From Glandiceps talaboti (taxonomy: Eukaryota; Hemichordata; Enteropneusta; Spengelidae): a DNA stretch of 64,000 nt. Each line of letters begins with the position of its first letter. Positions within the stretch are counted from its first letter, which is position 1. The stretch is taken from contig NC_135570.1 of assembly GCF_964340395.1 (NCBI RefSeq), forward strand, positions 7,197,822 to 7,261,821, read 5' to 3'. A model generated the notes under the pieces. The model was not told the origin of the DNA. It worked only from the letters and a program-made list of their open reading frames with translations, and ran no database searches. Made by a program: the position numbers and the translations under genes. Below are positions 56,756 to 64,000 of the stretch, one piece after another.

Positions 56756-58240
56756 TGGTATTCGTTAAATGTCAAAAGCGATACATGTTTTCAAGTATTG
56801 CTTTACCCTCGAGCAATTTAAGCGATTTCCCAATGGGATTCCTGTAATCGAAAAACACGATTTTCCTTTCTTCACAGCCGTATTAATTTCTCTAAAAAAC
56901 ACGACAAGAATCTGATACAAGGTTAAACATATGTAAGTCAGCAACGAATGTATTGATTAAACACTCAAGGGTACCGTTATCTTATGATATTTTAATATCA
57001 TGACATTTTGATAACTATGTATAAGGTCTTTCTAGAATCATAGCTTATTGTTGTGTGATTCGATCACCACAGTGGTGTACATGATATAGTCTGTTGCTGA
57101 GGCCTATCATGCTGACTGAGGAGCAATCAGATAACACAGTGTACATCAATATCACATACTCAAACTGGCAATCAATGTCTTGGATTTCCAACTACAACTA
57201 TAAGTGTTGCTTGTGGTGGAAAATTACACAATGTGAATGATCGTAAGTGCCTCTGCTATAAGAATGTAACTTGAACCACAGTGTCGTCAAGATCGTGTAA
57301 ACATTTGAAGACCCCCAAAAAATATATTCTGCATGCTCATCGAAGCCATCAAAAATGTCACCCTACTGTGAATACATCAATAAACCAACGTCAATAACTT
57401 GTATTAATATGTCACAACAACTTTTATTTCGTGTCTGTCTTAGTAAACTGATACCTTGATTGTCTGACAGTTTCTTTTTTTTGTGAAACATTTATATCTG
57501 AAGCATATATCAAATGTCATGTTCTGTGAATTTTTTCAAGAGATGTCATGGTTGCTATGGCAAAGCAACTCTATAGGGAATCAAAATAATCTGACAAATA
57601 CTAAATTTATCATTTCAGTAATTGTTTATTTCTTATCAATGCAACACAATGCTATGAATCATAAATAACAAAACCATATCAGATGTATGTATAACAACAG
57701 CAGCAAATTTATAAAGACAATTTTTTTTATATTTGTATGCTATTAAATTACAAATTGCAGACAGTGCGTGTCCTCCCGAGCACTGTGGTTAATTTGCATT
57801 TGAATTGTATATTGTTATGCAAATGAGTTTCTTTTGTTTTCCAATATTTCAGACATGTTGTTTGACATATGCTGGAATTGCCCTGGGGAGAACAGTGAAT
57901 TATGTTATGATGTACAAATTTGACAATTTAGCAACTATTGGTTATATCAACAGATAAAAGTCCCCAATTTTGTTTGCAATTTCATTTCATTCGGTCGGGG
58001 GTGGGGGGTGCTTATAATTATTCTCAAAAAAAAAAGAATTATGTATAAACAAAATCATTGGAATATAGACTTGAGTAATACTATATCTAGTACTGCACTC
58101 TAGTGTTAAAAAATTAAGAGTAATGGCTCTGACCTAATTAGGAACATTGATTGGTTTATGCTAACGAAATCATAGAATTTAATGAACTGTAATGTAATAA
58201 ACACAGGAATGCATACTTGCAAGCACACTCACTTACTTAC
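56756..58240. other. intergenic DNA, no gene seen
   Basis: AT-rich sequence with only short frames lacking family likeness. GGTTGCTATGGCAAA at 57549-57563 is a near X-box. Confidence 0.6.
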
Positions 58241-58244
58241 ACAT

Positions 58245-58500
58245 GTACACAAACATATGCAAATTAACAAACGCTCACACACACATACACATATACATAC
58301 ACATACACACATACATATATACACACATAAACATACACACATATGCATTAACATTCACACATACACATACACACACATATATACACAAACATTCACACAT
58401 ACGTACACATGCACTCACATACACACATATACTGCATACACTACACACACATACATACACATACATACATATACACACACACATATACATACATACATAC

Positions 58501-58537
<37 letters not shown>

Positions 58538-58590
58538 TACATACACATACACACACACATACACATACACACATACACATACAAACAAGA
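58245..58590. repeat. (CA/TACA)n compound microsatellite
   Basis: CACACATACACATACA words fill about 345 bases. The long His/Thr/Tyr/Ile frames on + and Cys/Val/Met frames on - are artefacts. Confidence 0.97.
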
Positions 58591-60900
58591 AGGAAATACG
58601 AATACAATCTAGAGATTAAGACTGCATGTATTTACATAATGACGTTTTAAGGCTACACTGCGACTGGAACTTTTTTTAAAACTGTTTTGTTAGATAATTA
58701 TAATAACTAATAATATCATACACCCTGAACAGTGAATCACCTATGACAGAGACAGAACAACTAGCTAAAAGAAATGCCGCTGCTGCACATGTGCAAACAT
58801 ACTGTTTAAGTGCGTGGGGTCATTCCTGAGGTCAAATTTGTGCATATTTGAAATGTTGCATTTCAGTTCTTTACACGACGCCAATTTCAAATATCTCCAT
58901 TCCTGCCTGTTTACACAGACTCCGTATTTGAATGAAAGGGTCATTTTGAAAATGATCCATCTTTGGCAACATTTTCGAATTATTGCATTTTCATGTGCGT
59001 TTTTGGTGTATCCATAGAAAACAGCAGGTGTAAATGCAACAAATAAAGTTTGCATTTTCGTTTAAAAACAGCGTCATGTAAAACAGGGCATAGGTCATAG
59101 CTTCGTAAGCTACGTTATTTCTGGCATTATATCTACATATAGTGTATGTACTATGTTAAAGTTTAATTAATATACTGTCTAATTGACTTTAATTGATTAG
59201 ACTACATTTTGTATTGATTGGAGCACTAAGTGAATTAATTGATGTTAAATGTACATGTATACATCAATATACAATGTATGAAGTAAGGGTAGATATACAG
59301 TTGATGGATCAATTAGTTTGTAGTCTTCTCACATCTATGATCTAACTTTTCATCCCATGATATAGTCAACTGTACAGACATGTCATACTCATTTGTCAAG
59401 TCTTAATAACAAATACACTATGCATGAGCCATTTTGAACAAAAAATATGGAATATATACTCTGGTCGTTCTAAGTATGTCACGACAACGCACGTCTATGT
59501 CACATCTATTACCATTTCAGAATCCAATATGGCCACCGAAGTAACGCTATGGAAAAATAGAAGATTAGGTTTCCTTGAAAACAAGATGGTAAATGGCAAA
59601 ATTTCTTTTTATTATTCAAAAAGGACATGAACCAACTTCCATATGGCAAAGTTTGGAAAGATTTGAAGAACTATGATTCTCAGTAAAATTTGGTTTCTGA
59701 GGTACGTGCCATCTCTTAAATACGAACTATATTTTATGTAAGGCAGTGTTGATGCATTAACTTTGTGCCAAGTTTCATCTGCATTTATTTACACAGAACT
59801 ACACAAACATTATTTAAAACATTTACTTTTTGTTGAATTCATTCAATATTTTATTCGATTTATTCTATTAATCACTTAGAAGTAGCACTTATCATTTATT
59901 TTCAATATTTCTGGAAGTACACTGTTCTTACTTTTCATGTAATTCACGTTCAACAAAGACTTCCATTTTGTTTTAGTGAATATTGAATCCTGTACTTATA
60001 TAATCAGCAAAATTTGTGTTTGTTTTGAGCCACATTCTATCTGTCTGTTTGGTATTTAAAGTAGAGCAGACAAGCAAACTAAATAACTTGTGAGTGGTTT
60101 ATGTTTGAGTAAATCCCACCAATGTAAACAGACCTCAGCATTTGTTGTGCATGTTTAGAGCATTTCATGTCCTCAGCTGTCCATCATGGGAAAACAATCA
60201 TTTCGTACCCACTGTGAATCACAGCTTGCAGTGAATCATTTCATAAAATATCATTTTCTGTCAGCTGTTTGTATCATATGTTATCTATCCAAAGACATAT
60301 TTGATTACTGTCCAGGCCTGCAGGGTTACGGCACAAAGTAATCTTTAATTCATTCTTTGTATCAAAACCAATTTTACTCGGTGAGCAGTGTTATACCTAA
60401 TGGGTTTATACACTAGTACATTTTTGCTGTATAATAACTTGATATCTGTGTTTTCATTGGAAGGTGTGTGTGTGTGGGGGGGGTGGGGGTGGGGGGTGGT
60501 ATATGCATATGTGTACACGGGTGTAATAACTGCATATTCTTGTGTAGGTGTGTACATATGTATGTCCATCATCATGCATATATCAGTGTGCACATGTGCA
60601 TGCATGACGTACATAATTGTGCATGCATATGTGTACCGGTATGAATGTGCATGTTTTTAAATACCATCGTATAAGCTCAATTCAACCTGTTGCTAAAAAA
60701 CGAAATAAGTATACAGTCTGTAAATAATAAGGAAAGACACTTGTATGATGTACATCACATAAGTCTTTTAATAGAGCCCAAATTCAAGAGAATGCTTTAG
60801 ATTTATTTTGAAGACTATATATACGTTCCACGGTCAGCTAAATTATCATATATTAATTTGTAACTTAGGACTCCCCACACCTAACACCCTGTATGTACAT
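58591..60900. other. intergenic DNA, no gene seen
   Basis: No coding signal. It contains an inverted copy of repeat B and a GT-rich low-complexity stretch (60460-60660). Confidence 0.6.
59284..59500 (-). repeat. dispersed repeat B, copy 6 (inverted)
   Basis: Reverse complement of copy 4: AGGGTAGATATACAGTTGAT, CTAACTTTTCATCCCATGAT, CATGAGCCATTTTGAACAAA and ATATACTCTGGTCGTTCTAAG. Confidence 0.85.
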
Positions 60901-60914
60901 ATAATGTATTATAG

Positions 60915-61060
60915 TCATATTTATTTATTTATTTATTTATTTTATTTATTTAAACTTTATTTAAAGAGGGTTAAAATCATATAGATAACCTGGTTAGCTA
61001 AAAGCTAGTCTTCCCCAGGGCCCTCTAAAAGACAAACAAATTTTGTCAAGTTAAAAAAAA
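60915..61060 (-). mobile_element. probable LINE 3' end
   Basis: On the minus strand: AGAGGGCCCTGGGGAAGACT, GGTTATCTATATGATTTTAACC, CTCTTTAAATAAAGTTTAAA and a (TAAA)n tail. This is the common terminus of CR1/L2-like non-LTR elements in invertebrates. No frame remains. Confidence 0.6.
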
Positions 61061-61615
61061 AACATTCAAAAGCATTCTGATAATTATCATTGTATTCCGA
61101 TACCTATTTACAACCTTCCTGAAAGACATTAAAGACTGTAATGTCAGTTTTTTGTGTTTAACTTAGTAAAACCACTTTGTCACACACAAAAAAACATCCA
61201 AACAGCTAATTTTGGTAAGTGTATATTAAATGCACTCAATGTACTACCACGTCTATTTCCTGACAGACAATGACCGATTACTACCTACTTTAATTTTCAT
61301 ATTCTAAGCGCTTACTAAATAGAGGAAATAAAGTCATTAGCAGCTCTACCCACCAAGGACACCTAATAAAGTTGTTTCGTGTCAGCCATTAATTATGCTA
61401 ATGATTTGGACATGTATGAGATATATGAACATTGCCATTAATTACTATGGAAACAAGGTAGATTTACAGAATCAATTACTTAGCACTGTTTTTTTACATC
61501 AACTTTCAAAACAAGACTTACATAATATTAACAAAACTTACACTACTACTCTGGCAAGCGAGGTCTCGGTTTACTAAGATAGACACAACCTAAATTCATC
61601 ATTGTAACATATGAT
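61061..61615. other. intergenic DNA, no gene seen
   Basis: No coding signal or clear repeat. Confidence 0.5.
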
Positions 61616-61619
61616 GTTC

Positions 61620-62000
61620 AGTTATGTATGTATGTATGAATGTATGTATGTATGTATGTATGTATGTATGTATGTATGTATGTATGTATGTATGTGTGTG
61701 TGTGTATGTATGTATGTATGCATGTATGTACAATGTATGTATGTATGTATATATGTATGTGTGTATGTATGTATGTGTGTATGTATGTATGTACGTATGT
61801 ATGTATGTATGTATGTATGTATGTATGTATGTATGTATGTATGTATGTATGAAATAATAATGTATGTATGTATGTATGTATGTACGTATGTATGTATGTA
61901 TGCATATATGCATATATACGTGTGTGTCTGTGTGTGTCTGTCTATGTGTCTGTCTGTGTATCTGTCTGTCTGTCTGTCTATTTCTCTGTCTGTGTGTGTA
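61620..62000. repeat. (TATG)n then (TG/TCTG)n microsatellite
   Basis: GTAT/TATG repeats to about 61910, then TGTGTCTG and CTGT words to about 62000. The frames on both strands are artefacts. Confidence 0.97.

Positions 62001-64000
<2,000 letters not shown>

Noticed and set aside
58182-58650. Frames of 110-145 codons on both strands
   Set aside because: They come from a CA/TACA microsatellite.

Overview
This is animal genomic DNA. Three split genes with GT-AG introns lie in about 64 kb of AT-rich sequence that is full of microsatellites, tRNA-derived SINEs, LINE tails, foldback elements and low-copy dispersed repeats. There is no sign of bacterial or viral gene organisation. Gene structure and repeat types suggest a marine invertebrate, perhaps an invertebrate deuterostome or a spiralian. 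The species cannot be fixed from the sequence.

Layout. (1) 1-9274 is non-coding: a 700-bp satellite, a short MITE-like element, a threefold ~355-bp tandem repeat and a probable LINE 3' tail. (2) 9275-24396, + strand: a 12-exon gene for a secreted or lysosomal protein of 537 residues with four saposin-B-type domains and an unusual repeated C-terminal tail. (3) 27171-29569, + strand: a two-exon nucleotide-sugar transporter of 310 residues, closest to SLC35D3. (4) 34819-55313, - strand: a 15-exon gene for a 515-residue major facilitator superfamily (MFS) transporter. It resembles bacterial MFS proteins but has an added glycosylated loop. All 15 exons, including an inferred 22-nt microexon, join in one open frame. 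(5) 55314-64000: a candidate non-coding first exon for the transporter, then repeat-rich DNA without a recognisable gene.

The three genes need not act together. They do share a theme: saposins work in lysosomes, SLC35D3 in mammals affects lysosome-related granules, and the MFS protein has an acidic N-terminus ending in a hydrophobic pair that could be a sorting signal. This link is inference only.

The most unusual signals are in and around the genes. In the MFS gene, local tandem duplications fall on functional boundaries: the end of the last exon is repeated about nine times downstream, and the splice acceptors of exons 3 and 11 each have a degenerate duplicate just upstream that would bring in a stop codon. 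The saposin gene has a 26-bp hairpin-forming array in one intron, and a coding minisatellite that ends in an orphan half-saposin cysteine pair. Several near-complete foldback elements were found by eye. All exon models come from splice sites, reading phase and family likeness; none is backed here by transcripts or searches.
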